A stretch of DNA of 64,000 nt from Amphibalanus amphitrite (GCF_019059575.1 NW_024881672.1:310001-374000), one strand, 5' to 3'. Positions 1-11,330 are shown, numbered from the stretch's first letter. Notes: a model not told the origin generated them from the sequence alone. Made by a program: numbers and translations.

Positions 1-530
1 CTTAAGGTTATTACGCTATTAGTCCAATATTTTTTTTTTCGGGGGGATTTGGAGCGAAGTTATGGGGACCGTGATCCTAGGTCAAATTTTTATGCTATCC
101 TTCCTAGGTACAATTATAGTTTATTAGGTGTGTCTTGACGAGAGAAATACGATACTAATAAAAGAAGGTTCGTGCAAGTTGTGGGTCAAAGGTTGCTGCA
201 GAAAACTGTTTAAAAAATGTTTATTTTGGCAGATTGGCCCCACACAGGTTAAACCGTTCACCGAAGGTTAAATCATGTTGGCAAAAGAGCGTGAAAAGAG
301 CTATCGAATACGCTTTTCCGCGGCGCTGCAGCTTTATCTGTTCCTGTATAGAACCTACCCTGTAATTCATCCAGATCCGCGTCGTTTGTGTACCCGAACC
401 ACAATCACATATCTCCAGCTCTCTCCTATCTCTTATGAAGCACGCGTAGATCTGTTCACTGTTGCAATGCTAACCTGGATGACAGTTTCGTGACTTCCTG
501 GATATAACTGGCTTTCTAGTACCTACAGGT

Positions 531-764
531 TTGGCAGTCGACACCCTGCTTCGTCTGATGGGCGAAGAGCACCTGATGATGAAGGAGGGGGACGGACGGC
601 CAATGACGTCCATGCCCGTCCTGGAGGACGGAGAAGCGGTGACACTGCACGTGGAGGGCATCCCCGTCGCCAAGGAATATAAGCAGGCCATGCTCCTGCT
701 CTGGTGTTCGGCGTTTAACATCTTCAATATCAAAACCACGCAGAAGAATAAGAACACCAACTGA
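531..764 (+). CDS. Unrecognised short ORF, possible exon of a transposon-linked protein
   Basis: The ORF follows a pyrimidine-poor CAG acceptor-like site near 530 and reads about 77 residues before a stop. A hydrophobic segment near its end (AFNIFNI) recalls the C-terminal segment found in many arthropod transposon-associated proteins of unknown function. No family could be named with confidence and no catalytic motif is visible. The same frame runs on for about 25 codons after the stop, which would fit a decayed exon. Confidence 0.2.
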   Translation: MAVDTLLRLMGEEHLMMKEGDGRPMTSMPVLEDGEAVTLHVEGIPVAKEYKQAMLLLWCSAFNIFNIKTTQKNKNTN

Positions 765-2482
765 ATCCTGCGGGCCAAAGTCTTTGGTCTCGGCGATGAA
801 CGAAAGCCAGATGCGGCTGTGAAGCTGCAGGCGGAGTCGTGACTGAAGTAGTCATGATAGAGCGGGCATGGCGTGACTTAGGTACTATGACGAGGAAGTG
901 ACGGTTGACCTTTTTTACTAAGAGAAGTTGCAAACTTTTAGTTGAAGTGGTAATCATAGGTACAATGGTCTATAGTGAAATAATTGTGATGTTTTTGTTT
1001 TTGCTGTCTTGACACAACCGCTCTCCGTGCACACATAAGTCGCATCTACTTCCGTAGCCTGTTCTGCGCCGTCTGAGAGTGAGAACCAAGAGTTCCGACT
1101 CCAGCAGTCAGAAGCGGCTATGCTTTGGAGTCCCCAGCCCAGACCGCGGGGTGTAGGTAAACATGAACCAACTACTACTCTTCTTGAACGGCTCCCCTTG
1201 TGAAAATGTGAGTACAGCTCGTAATCAAACATTCAACATACTGGTGTAAAGCAACCAACTTGAACGATTGCGCAATGTGACCATCTTCCGAAAACATCCA
1301 GCAAAACCTAGCTGGCTGGGATACGTCCAGGTGTGTCAGACGGACTTCGTCCATCGGGCAGGCATGGGAAGGAACAGTCATATCGCGGCACGAGAAAATC
1401 GCTTATCCAAAGGTGTGCTTGTGGCTCGAAGGAGGTATGCCGGCAGACCACGTCATGATCAGCGGGTTGGCAAGCACAATCAGTTGCGGTTTGGCAACCA
1501 AGCAGGCAAACGTTTCCAAGCGTCAATTCGCTGCAGTTGATCCCAAAGCTAACAAAGTTCAAAGATGAGGAGGTAGAGCTGTGATAGATATATCCCGGCG
1601 TAACCTGTGCGCTATAGCAATCATTCACTCCCAACCATTATACCAGAACGATGGCAGAAATGCTTCGCAAGCTGTTCAATACAGTGATAAAGGAAAACAA
1701 CAAAATTCAACAGTCGCGAGGACAATGGGAGGTACGAAGTAAAACACGTCAAGGAAGAACGCATGGGCCGTCCCACTAACGTGAAAATGGAGAAAATGTT
1801 GATGTTTGTTTGTAACCGTCTTTCTTACTGTTTCGCCGTCTTGTTTCTAACACTAGCTTGTGATTTTTTTTCCAAACCATCCCTGTTTGATAGTGCCACC
1901 ATTACCAAGCAGTACACGTGTGTCTGTATGCTGGAAATTACTACTTATGAATATGTACATACATGATTCAATTATTCAGTGATTCAATACAACACCGATG
2001 ACTCCGGGCAAGAAAAAAAAAAACAACAACAACCAACCAAACAAACAAACAAAAAAAGGGGCTAACTGAACATGACAAAACCGTTGTCTCCTCCTTAAGC
2101 GTATACGGGTTAAAAAAGGCTCTTTCGGAGAAGCTTGTTTGGTGTGGGGCTGGGTTCAACCCCACCCCTCGGTGTCGAGAATCGCGGTGGGCGGCTCCGC
2201 CCCTCTGCCGAGAGGCCACTGTCTAACAGCAGGGCGCATGCGCGATGACCGGCCGGCGGTCAGCCGGGTGGCGGTGCCAGACATTGTTAAGTGGGCTGCT
2301 GCCGGACGCGGACGAATACAAAACACACGAGAAGCAACGCCGTCTTTGCCTAACATTTGTATTACTTAGCTCCAGCCCTACACAACAGATGTGCATAAAA
2401 AAAAAAACTGACAAAGCCGTTAAAGTGAGTGCTGGACCGTTGGGCCGTTGGGCGGAGGGCCAACCCTGCACGTGTTAGCATA
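765..2482. other. No gene recognised
   Basis: Only short overlapping ORFs on both strands are present, with no domain I can recognise. A low-complexity A/C-rich run of AAAC-type repeats lies at about 2010-2058. The stretch after 2100 is GC-rich and unremarkable. Confidence 0.5.
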
Positions 2483-2725
2483 TCCACTCAAGAGTTGACA
2501 GTGTTTCATGCTAAGTAAAATGTTTGGAGTTTCAGGAATGCTCCATCTGACTGCAGCCTTGGGGCGCAGAAGTCGTCCCTGAAGTTATATACCAATGTCG
2601 ACATGCGTATGCAATGCATACATGACATGCCTGAGGCAGATACATGGAGATGAGGGGCCGCTTGCCCTTTTTATCGTGGACCCTTCTATGAGCCTCCTGT
2701 GGAGGTATTCATCTACAGACTACCT
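2483..2725 (+). repeat. Direct repeat copy 1 (partner at 4821-5069)
   Basis: About 245 bp here match 4821-5069 in the same orientation, with shared blocks such as GTTGACA, AAAATGTTTGG, CAGCCTTGGGG and CTATGAGCCTCCTG. The two copies are clearly diverged. They bracket the SWIM zinc-finger ORF and a TTAA-bounded element, so they may be long terminal or subterminal repeats of an unidentified element, or dispersed repeat copies. Confidence 0.6.
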
Positions 2726-2751
2726 ATTCGCTGTTACCGACAAACTAGCGA

Positions 2752-3340
2752 ATGTCACCGCCTGCTGCGCGAGGCAGTCGCTGGAAGGAAGAGAGACTCC
2801 GGCAGCAGTTAGAGCAGCTGCAGCAGACCGGGACAGCTGCGCGAGAGGAGGCTGCTCAGGGGCGCCGCCGGCTGGCCTCTGCCAGGGCGCTGCGACAACA
2901 AGAGAGGCACGCGATGTGCGCAGTCGCAGTCGCCGTTGACCTTGGCCGACGGGCGAACGACGCACGACAAGGGACCCAGAAACTCTAAAATCCTTATCCT
3001 CCGGAGCGATGACAAGCCTTTGAGTGCGTTGTCCCCCTCCCAGCGAAGAGACGGCTGTGACCGTTTCGGCTCAATTGTCCGCTGCGACCGCATGCGCGAT
3101 GGAGCCATCGAGGTCGAGTTCCGCAGTAGCGAGGAAGCGATGAAAGCCTTTATTCGTGTACTCCGAGGGAAAGGCCTCCGGTCGGAGGCTCGTCTCCTTA
3201 CCGCTGACGGTGGAGCCGCACCGGAGCAAAAACTCGAGCAGAGGAGTCATAAACTGCAACACCTTCCGCGACGTGAGCGACGAAGAGATGTTCACTATCA
3301 CGATCTGGCCCTCTCCCGCGATAGCACGTTGTTGAACTGA
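2752..3340 (+). other. Two overlapping ORFs, possible exons upstream of the SWIM ORF
   Basis: An ORF at 2752-2988 is rich in Glu, Gln, Arg and Leu with heptad-like spacing (for example ERLRQQLEQLQQ), which suggests a coiled coil. A second at 2936-3340 contains an FGSIVRCDRMRDGAIEVEF segment that resembles an RNA-binding beta-sheet fold, only loosely. They sit just upstream of the SWIM finger exon in the same direction and could belong to the same decayed transposon gene. I do not recognise the family. Confidence 0.25.
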
Positions 3341-3356
3341 AATCCATTTGTTACAG

Positions 3357-3794
3357 GTGCATCGCAGCTCTGCTGAAGTTCGCCGACGACCAGACGGTGA
3401 CGATGGCCCGGAGGCAGCTCTGGCAGGCTCGAAGCCTCCACGGCGAGGAGATCGCCAACGCCACGCCACCGCCGCCGAACTCGTCCGGAGCCAACAGGCG
3501 GCTGTCTCCCCGGTGACGGACAGCCTCCTGCCGGCGTGGGAGGTTCGGTGCGGTGCAGACGACTCCAGCCGCTCCTACCGGGTGGAGCAGGAACACCGCC
3601 AGTGCCCGCAGATCGGCTGCCCGCAGCGGTGTCAGGAGTGCCGGACCTGCGTCCACCACCTGCGATGCAGCTGTCCGAACTGGACGGGCCACAAGTTAAT
3701 GTGCAAGCATATTCAAGCTGCGTGCCTGCTCGTGGATGGCCTGTCGTCCACGCCGCCACATGATGGAGGCCAAATCATTCAGCGTAGCCCCTGA
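3357..3794 (+). CDS. SWIM-type zinc-finger protein fragment (transposon-like)
   Basis: The ORF follows a splice-acceptor-like TTTGTTACAG ending at 3356. Near its C-terminus it has several paired cysteines (CPQIGCPQRCQECRTC) and then CSCPNWTGHKLMCKHIQ, which fits the SWIM pattern CxC...CxH. SWIM fingers occur in MULE-type transposases and in many arthropod transposon-derived proteins, where a Trp-Val segment and a cysteine-rich block precede the finger as here. No transposase catalytic core is seen nearby, so this is probably the C-terminal exon of a broken transposon gene. DNA or protein binding is inferred only from the finger. Confidence 0.55.
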   Translation: MHRSSAEVRRRPDGDDGPEAALAGSKPPRRGDRQRHATAAELVRSQQAAVSPVTDSLLPAWEVRCGADDSSRSYRVEQEHRQCPQIGCPQRCQECRTCVHHLRCSCPNWTGHKLMCKHIQAACLLVDGLSSTPPHDGGQIIQRSP

Positions 3795-3889
3795 AATGTT
3801 TGACCGTGCCAACTCATACTGCTAGCTGCTGATTTCTAACATCTACGTGCACCGTTGAGCGGGAGGTCAACCTCACAAAAAGTCAGCCT

Positions 3890-4819
3890 TTAACCCGGCA
3901 GTTGCTGGGGTATTTCGCCACCCACCGTTTGCTGGGGGGGGGGGGGGGGCGTTAAACGCCCCCAGCCGATAACTCGAGAACCAATAGGCGCAGCGAAACG
4001 CACGAGGCGGCAAACGAAAGAACGCGACGAAACGCTTCAGATGAGTACTTTAAAGTTGAATTTTGAGGTCACAGGTCGGGTCAAGGTCAGGTCAAACACC
4101 TGAAATCGGGCTTTCAGTAGCATGAACTTCAGGACTTCGCAATGGGCGCCTCTCGTCACAAACTCTGTCAAAACGGTGCAAAATCCATCATATAAGGCCT
4201 ACAAGAGTATCAGCTCCATGTAGGGGTCAGTCAAGCATAGGTCAGGGTCAAGGTCAGGTCAACCGGGTAGGCACATATCCCCGAAAATCAAAACTGATAT
4301 TCGCAGCCTGCGACACGTGTTTTATGGGTAATTTGGGGCGTAGAACACGATGGTAACATTCATTTTATCATATGTGTACGTGTTTTGCTCAAAAAGTTCA
4401 ATTTAACAAATGCATGTATCATGATCATGAAGTAGTCACGAGAAATTGCCAAGATTCAGTTCAAGAATTTGGAAAATGTGGAACGATAATCAATAATCGA
4501 AGATTGCCATTTGATTGTTCATGGTATTGGCAGTCTAATGGCGTTTACGGCATGTCTGTATGTCTATTCTGTGATTTTATATGATTTTTTGAACATATGC
4601 CGTTTTTGGTCGAAAACTCAGAAATCATGACGTCACTAAAACCTCGATATCTCAAAAATTTTCCGACCGATTTTTTTGAAACTTTGTCACAATAACCTTC
4701 AATTAATTCCCTACAGGTACCCAAAATTTGGCGCGCCTGCGGCGCGCCGTTTTTATGCTATGGCCCGGCGAAAAAAGTGGGGGCGTTTAACGCCCCCCCC
4801 CCAGCAACTCGCGGGTTAA
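3890..4819. mobile_element. TTAA-bounded non-coding element, copy 1 (AGGTCA family)
   Basis: The element runs from TTAA at 3890-3893 to TTAA at 4816-4819. Its ends are inverted repeats: TTAACCCGGCAGTTGCTGGG on the left, and the right end read in reverse complement gives TTAACCCGCGAGTTGCTGGG. Just inside each end is a G-tract hairpin around CGTTAAACG (left, near 3935-3965) or CGTTTAACG (right, near 4775-4800). The interior has about six AGGTCA words in two clusters (4069-4098 and 4224-4262) and no long ORF. A stretch at 4713-4757 (ACAGGTACCCAAAATTTGG then GC-rich) matches 33096-33139 in copy 2. TTAA ends recall piggyBac and Kolobok elements, but no transposase supports assignment. Confidence 0.7.
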
Positions 4820-4820
4820 T

Positions 4821-5069
4821 CCACTCCAGGGTTGACAATGTCTTATGCTCAATAAAATGTTTGGTGTTTCAGGTAGGCTCCATTTGCCCTCAGCCTTGGG
4901 GTGAAGAGGTCGTCCGTGGAGTCATTTACCCATGTCGACATGCGTGACGTGCATGCATGCATGACGTGCCTGGAGCAAACACATGGTGATCAGGATGTCG
5001 TTTGCCCTTTCTCCTGTGGACCCTTGCTTCTATGAGCCTCCTGAGGAGGCATTCATCTAAATAGACTAC
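4821..5069 (+). repeat. Direct repeat copy 2 (partner at 2483-2725)
   Basis: This copy begins right after the right TTAA of the preceding element and is colinear with 2483-2725. It ends near the ATTCATCTA segment shared by both copies. Confidence 0.6.
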
Positions 5070-5229
5070 AGTCAGATACTTCAGGCCTAAGAAGTGATCA
5101 AAGTGGTGTCAAAGTGGACAAGGGTTTTCATATACATGTGGAGATGGACCTTCAGTCTCATCTTCAGTCTCAGTCTCCCTACGGTCTCTAGTCCCCGTTC
5201 CTTTGGCAGAAGTCAGTTTTCAATGGCAG

Positions 5230-5425
5230 AGGCTGACATGACCGCCGAGATCGCGGCGGCGCGTGTGCATGTAGAGGAAAAGATTGGTCGCACGAAGAAG
5301 TTCAAGATTTTGAGCAGTAAACTCCAGTGGACGCTCATTCTTAACATAGATAGCATCCTGCAGGTGATTTGTGGCATTATAATCCTAAGCCGGCCAGTTC
5401 CGGTTGTGAAACAAGAACAAGGAAT
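5230..5425 (+). pseudogene. DDE_Tnp_4 (Harbinger/ISL2EU-like) transposase C-terminal fragment
   Basis: The segment AARVHVEEKIGRTKKFKIL, followed by an ILNIDSILQVICGIII-like hydrophobic stretch, matches the characteristic tail of DDE superfamily endonuclease transposases, in which RIHVERAIGR-K-F-IL is nearly invariant. Only this tail is present. The N-terminal domain and the DDE residues are missing. The frame runs straight on into P-element transposase sequence, so two unrelated transposase remnants are fused in one open frame. A related fragment lies at 30719-30982. Confidence 0.65.
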
Positions 5426-5439
5426 AATGGGCCGAAGAG

Positions 5440-6907
5440 GACATCGAACAGTTCATGGTGTTGTCTTTCCACGAGATGGTGGCGGACCAAAGTGTACTGT
5501 CTGCTACGACTCGACGGGAGACGGGGTCTACGTTCCGTGCAAACAAGTCCAGGCGCTTATGGTTCTCGGCCTTAGCAGTCACTGGAAACAGCTAGTGTAC
5601 TTCCGACTTCGACCATCAGATGACCCACAACATCATGTTCTCAGCCATTGCCGTCGAGGAGGACGCCGGATTTCAGGTCGTGGCCATGATCTGTGACCTG
5701 TCGCCAACAAACCGTGGGTTTCTGTACTCCGACCGATGGCTCAACATGAAGCCGGAAGACAGCTAGTTCACGCATCCGTGTCATCCCTCTCGGAAGATTT
5801 ACCCGTTCGAGGATATCCCTCACAGGTTGAAGTTCCTGCAAAACCACATCATGGACCACGACGCCAACTTCTGGCGCGGAGCTGTGCTGAACAGGAGCAT
5901 GTTCGCAAGCTGTTCATTGTTCAGCGTTCAGTATCGACAACGCCGAGTTTATTCTGTGCAACATCCAGACGATGCGGCACGTGACGGCGAAAAGCCAAGA
6001 GCGTCAGCGGGTGTCGCTGGGGGAACAGACACTCGGCGAGACCGTGGGTCGCACCCTCCTGCACAACTTCGGCGAGGAGTACAGGGAGGAGGCCAAGTTC
6101 ATCAATGCCGCCGACCGCGCGTTGTATGTCTCAAACTGGCTACTAAATCTCGCCTTCCTTCAGTAAGTGGAAGTGTGGCTGGTAGTCACATGTTTGCTTA
6201 TCTTGCCTCCATCTTGCCAAGAGCAGGGCGTGGGCGTTCCAAGATTCTGCGTACCAGCAGATCCTGGAAAGATGAGGTTCCGGCATGGTCCAACACAAAA
6301 TTCAGAGCAAACTTTCGGGTGCACATGCCATGCTAGTCAGCCTAATATGTCCATTTGCTATGAGGACGAAGGCAGTGATGATGCTTTCACACATGTGTGC
6401 TTTTCCTTACCTTTCTTTGTGCACGTGAGCATCGGTCACCAATGTCCACAGTCGTCAAACCCAAAGTTCCTTGATACGCGGCATGGGTGGAACAAATATC
6501 AACCCCACGCCAACGGAGTTCAAGACCTGAGTTTGGTTGCTCCTGCTCGGCGCTCCGCCGGCGGTTGTTGTCGATTTTAGGACCCGGCCATCCACCTCGG
6601 GTGCTTGGTCGCCATGGACGACGACTCGCCGGTGTATCTGAGCTCCCGGGGTCTCCGAGAGCTAGGGGAAGCGGAGGAGCCGGCGGAGCCCCCGGACGCG
6701 AACCTGCAGGACATCAGCCGCCTCCTGGAAGCCGCAGAAGCCCACCAAGGCGGGACACTCGATTCATTCGAGACAACCGATTCCAAGTTCAGTAAGGAGG
6801 GGCTGGTGTACGTGGCTGGATACCTGGCCTACAAGCTCCACTCTGTGGACAGCACTGAGCAGCCTAAGCAACGTGCCCAGCCGGGCGGAGCTGGTCCCGA
6901 CTGTTAA
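5440..6907 (+). pseudogene. P-element (THAP9-like) transposase, frameshifted
   Basis: Pieces of a P-element-type transposase appear in order but in changing frames: LSFHEMVADQSV, VQALMVLGLSSHWKQLVYF, EEDAGFQVVAMICDLSPTN, an HPSRKIYPFEDIPHRLKFL segment matching the conserved metal-site region, a QTLGETVGRTLLHNF helical part, and a C-terminal GLVYVAGYLAYKL block (about 6806-6845), which is typical of P/THAP9 proteins. At least three frame changes and an in-frame stop near 5765 mean it cannot be translated as one protein. An N-terminal THAP finger was not found. An ATG at 6614 opens the last part. Confidence 0.7.
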
Positions 6908-7371
6908 TGGCTATTTGAGCTGAGCAGCGGAGGTCTGTATGTACCCTCAGGCAAATGATTTCAGCAAGTACAAACATTTAATGTTGTGTTTTGCACCATG
7001 CACGGGAAAGACATCGATGGTGGCCCAGGTGTCGTCAGGCGGCTCCCTGAGTTCTTAAGCTGAAGTACCTGTGGTATCCCGAGCCGCCACCCCCCCCCCC
7101 CCCCGGGCGCCGCTGGGATCGTCCGTGCGTGGGCCGGCGCGGCGGCCGCACGGTGAACGACGACGAGTGGTCGTGGCCGAGAGCCGGCACTGTGGAGTCC
7201 CGTCCGGACGAGCTATACAGAAGGTACCATTAGACCCGTGCTGTGGTCTGGAGTGACACGGCCGACCGACGCGAGGAGCAGATAAGCGGATAAAGTACCC
7301 AACGTCGATGCTGGGGTGATGAAGAAGCAAGTCGATTCCACTGTAACTGAAAGAGAACGGGATCCCTCCTA
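6908..7371. other. No gene recognised; poly-C tract
   Basis: There is a C-homopolymer run at about 7089-7104 within GC-rich sequence. Overlapping ORFs on both strands show no domain. Confidence 0.5.
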
Positions 7372-7862
7372 GAATCATTTGTGGAAAGTGTTTAAACCTG
7401 CCTTCTATTAACACTGTTGCAAGTACATACTCCTGTACTTAATGAGCCGACAGAACTTCAATCTAATCGTAGTAAACCACATGGCGGTCGCCGCAAGTAT
7501 GATCGAGCATGGCGACACAATCGGAGAGCCGCCAACGGAGCAGCAGCGGCGGGACGAGCCGGGCGCCTTCACGCGGCCGCTTCGGTAACAGGCGTACCGG
7601 CTCTACATATCCTGGAGGTAGCACATAATCATGTAGGCCAAGTATTTTGGCTACAACGTTAGCCTCTACAGAAGAGCGAACAAAGATAGATCAACATTAC
7701 TTTCCCCATGTACTTTTAAAATAAACATGCTAATAAGGACTTGTTTGTGGGTATATGCTGCTGGAAGAATGTTACCACATGTATGGAAGCATCGCAATAA
7801 ATATGGGTCATTTGACTATATGAGTTGACTAGAGGCATCCGCCTCCGTTCAATGTGCGGCTT
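7372..7862 (+). repeat. Dispersed repeat family A, copy 1
   Basis: The stretch from GAGCCGACAGAACTTCAA (7445) to GTGCGGCTT (7862) matches 13738-14155 almost base for base, including the GCGACACAATCGGAGAGCC block and an internal GCAATAAATA polyadenylation-like word. The first 70 bp are more diverged but also match 8655-8740 and 13660-13737. No long coding frame is conserved between the copies, so it is probably a non-autonomous element or the 3' untranslated end of a retroelement. Confidence 0.7.
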
Positions 7863-8589
7863 CATGGGGCGCGGCAAACGCCAGCCAGTGCCGCCGTGCG
7901 CCGTGACAGCCATCCGACGCAAGTGGCCGGACCCCAACGGCCGGTAGGTACACTGGCTATTGCACCATCCTGGAGTGGGCGTGATGGTGAGAGGGAAGGG
8001 GCTTGGGCGTGTGCGTGGGTCAGGGTTGGGAGCTGTTCGCAGAGTCTACTTTTTAGCATTCTGCCCTGTCATCTGTGATTACGAGCGAGTGCGAAGAGCA
8101 AGGCAAGTATTTTCATTTTTTTACGGAAAATCTGAGCTTGAGCGAACCGGCCCATCAGGGTTAGATCTCAGCAACTGCTAGTTGTTTAAGTGCAATGCAC
8201 TTGATCAGTCCCTATGGCAGAACTGATCCGGGCACTGCAGACGACAAGATTGTTGATTTGCTGGTAATTATTGTTTGGCGTTCACCTTTTCCAGTGATGT
8301 GTGGTTGAGCTGCTATTTATAGAGGACAAGGGGAAAGCGTGACGCTTTAAAACAGAGCTGGGCAGCTTTGCTGGTAAAAACCTTTCTGATACATTAGAAA
8401 CGGTCCTGCGTTTTACGTATTCACCCATCGCATACACCGTTGTGTGATATGGTTTGAACGTTAGCAAAGTAAAACCGAAGGCGACGAAACTGTGCACTTC
8501 TTATTCATAAAAGGATCTTCCGAAGGGCTGGTGCTCAACTACTAGCACCCTGGCAAAGAAAGTACAGATTGTGATGTGACAGCTGGTCG
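7863..8589. other. No gene recognised
   Basis: Only short ORFs are present on both strands, without recognisable domains. Confidence 0.5.
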
Positions 8590-8740
8590 GCGGCGGGGTC
8601 GAGTCAACTGTAGCTGACAGACAAGAACGGGAAGACTGCTATCGGCAACGTCCTTGTGTTTTCAGTCATTTGTGGCAAATCTTTTCATCTTTGAGCTGCT
8701 TTCCATCAACACTGTTTCCACGTACATATTCGGCCCGTAT
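8590..8740 (+). repeat. Dispersed repeat family A, partial copy 2
   Basis: GTCGAGTCAACTGTAGCTGA to about 8740 aligns with about 7325-7440 and with 13630-13730. The shared words include GGCAACGTCC, GTTTTCAGTC and GAGCTGCT. The remainder of the family A unit is absent after 8740. Confidence 0.5.
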
Positions 8741-9350
8741 TCACGTCGGAAAACTTCGTGCATATGCACATTCCATGTGCTGCAGTCCTTCCGGCGAGAG
8801 CTCCAGCCCCTGATGCAAGATTGTACCCGCGAGCATTGGGACAATCTTCTCAGCACCCTGGAAAAACTCGCCTGCGCTGATTCGGAGGATCAGTAGTCAG
8901 TACCTTCCAATTCGTTGAAATTGGGGTCGGGAAGGGTAGATCAGTACCTGAAAGATAACTGGGATGGTATCCGCAGCGAGTGGACCAGAGGCTTAGCTGT
9001 GGGAAACACGACAGGCGTGTTCACGAACAACCATCTGAGTCGCTCCATGCGAAGCTGAAGTCTGTCCGCAAGACTCGTGAATCGTTCCGAAAAAAATGGT
9101 GAATCGTTCCGAAAAAAATGATCTTTCAGGGGCCCTGGCACCTGGAAAACATTTATCGGTCAGTCGTGCGGCGACACGAGTAACAGCGTGACAATTTACC
9201 GTATCGTGTAACAGCGTAAAATATTCACCGTACCGCGAGCATGCGTAGGCGGATACGGTTCGTCACGCATGCGCGTTGTGAGGAGGCGTTGTATACGGAC
9301 CCTGCAGCGGTATACGTGGCTGCCGCTCCCGCCGTGAGTGGACTATCTTT
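8741..9350. other. No gene recognised; small tandem duplication
   Basis: A 20-22 bp unit (GAATCGTTCCGAAAAAAATG) occurs twice in tandem at about 9078-9121. Nothing else stands out. Confidence 0.5.
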
Positions 9351-9573
9351 GGTGTGGCCCGTGAGCGTGATCCGGCTATTCGCTATTGGTGCCCCAAAGG
9401 TACTCTTTTAACCCTGCCCGTCGCCACAGGGCGGGCGCCTCTTCCGTCATGTCCCGGATATGTAATGTTTGGATGTGTGATAGCCGTGCATCGCGATCGG
9501 CATACAGTTAATAATTGCCCGGTTTTGACGGCGTTATTATTTTGGCTGTTTTCGCCCTGTCGATCCAGGGACA

Positions 9574-9920
9574 TGCTGCTGGTACTCGGCGACAGTTTCG
9601 CAAATCGGGCGGGCCGCCGAAGAGGAAAGCTGCACGGGCATGTCCTCACGGCTGGCTGGCTCGGGAGCCGTATTGCCGACGGCGAGTTTCGGCGCTGGGC
9701 CATTGCAACTGCGCAGCGGCTCCGTCAAACGCGCGTCCTGTTGGTTGTTGGCGGCAACGACATCGCCTCCAACCCGTTTAGCCCTCGCGGACTCATGGAG
9801 CTCTTTAGGGAACTGGCGATCGGAACCGTTGCTACTGGCGCCGATCAATTACACCTGCTGCTGATCCCGACGCGAGAGGATTTCGACCGCCGCCGGGAAC
9901 TCCATTGGGCTCGCGGGTGA
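9574..9920 (+). CDS. SGNH/GDSL hydrolase-like ORF fragment
   Basis: The frame contains LLVLGDSF, fitting block I of SGNH hydrolases with its nucleophile serine, and about 55 residues later LLVVGGNDI, which fits the GxND block III. The intervening helix-rich text and a later LHLLLIPTRED strand also fit. The C-terminal DxxH block is not seen before the stop at 9918-9920, and a proline-rich stretch follows in another frame. SGNH esterase domains are known in ORF1 of CR1-like LINEs and in some Ngaro-type retroelements. An RT/RNase H remnant of the latter kind lies 3 kb downstream. Retroelement origin is inferred. Confidence 0.5.
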
Positions 9921-10139
9921 AGCCGCCACCCCCGCTACACTTCAGGCCTCCGACGACACCGTCGCCGTCACCGCCACCGCCACCGCGCTGCCAGTGCCGC
10001 CGCCGCCGCCCGCGTTGCCTACGACCGGCCCTCCGCCACCTCCACCAGGTACAGCCGCCGGCTTGGGGGTAGACCTCGACCTCTGTGACGATACATCGGC
10101 GGTGGCACCGGCATTGCGGAGCCGGATCCAGGCTGATAA

Positions 10140-10140
<1 letters not shown>

Positions 10141-10174
<34 letters not shown>
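10141..10174. repeat. (TA)n microsatellite 1
   Basis: A pure TA run of about 33 bases follows GATAAAGA and abuts the left arm of an inverted repeat. Confidence 0.9.
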
Positions 10175-10176
<2 letters not shown>

Positions 10177-10345
10177 TGTTTGTGTAAAAATGACAGCATA
10201 ACGGGCGTTTGTTTGCTTTTGCAATATAGGCACAATTTTACATGAATTTGAAGCAGATGGCAAGAAGATCGTACGAAGTTTACAGAACTTGGCAAAAAAG
10301 CAAACAAACGCCCGTTATGCTGTCATTTTTACACAAACATGCATC
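10172..10345. repeat. Inverted repeat with (TA)n on both outer sides
   Basis: The left arm starting TGCATGTTTGTGTAAAAATG (10173-10221) is repeated in reverse complement at 10293-10345, including ACGGGCGTTTGTTTGC. The stem is about 50 bp and the loop about 70 bp. (TA)n lies directly outside the left arm, and (CA)n followed by (TA)n lies outside the right arm. Confidence 0.8.
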
Positions 10346-10369
10346 AATGAGAACCTGCTGCCCAAATTT

Positions 10370-11117
<748 letters not shown>

Positions 11118-11170
<53 letters not shown>
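11118..11170. repeat. (TA)n microsatellite 3
   Basis: A TA run of about 53 bases sits immediately before the half-copy that begins TGGCAATTTATGCGCC. Confidence 0.95.
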
Positions 11171-11175
<5 letters not shown>

Positions 11176-11330
11176 ATTTATGCGCCAACGGCGTATAAAG
11201 ACTTTTATCGGTCGTCGCCAACTTAAGCGCTTGTCAACCTGCGGCGGCTGAGCCGGCGCGGCGGCGGCGCCGCACCCGCAGTTGACGCAGCGACAGGCGA
11301 CGCAGAGCCAGCAAAAAAGTCGTTGTTCGC
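11171..11330 (+). repeat. Duplicated block, right half only
   Basis: TGGCAATTTATGCGCCAACG to GTCGTTGTTCGC is essentially identical to 11585-11744. Here it is joined on its left to (TA)n rather than to the left half of the block. Confidence 0.85.

Noticed and set aside
1-530. Gene start at the left edge
   Set aside because: The ORF at 275-493 shows no domain and no coding-like features beyond being open.
10013-10068. Proline-rich protein segment near 10 kb
   Set aside because: The (CCG)n/(CCA)n-type composition gives poly-Pro in one frame, but there is no start, splice context or domain.
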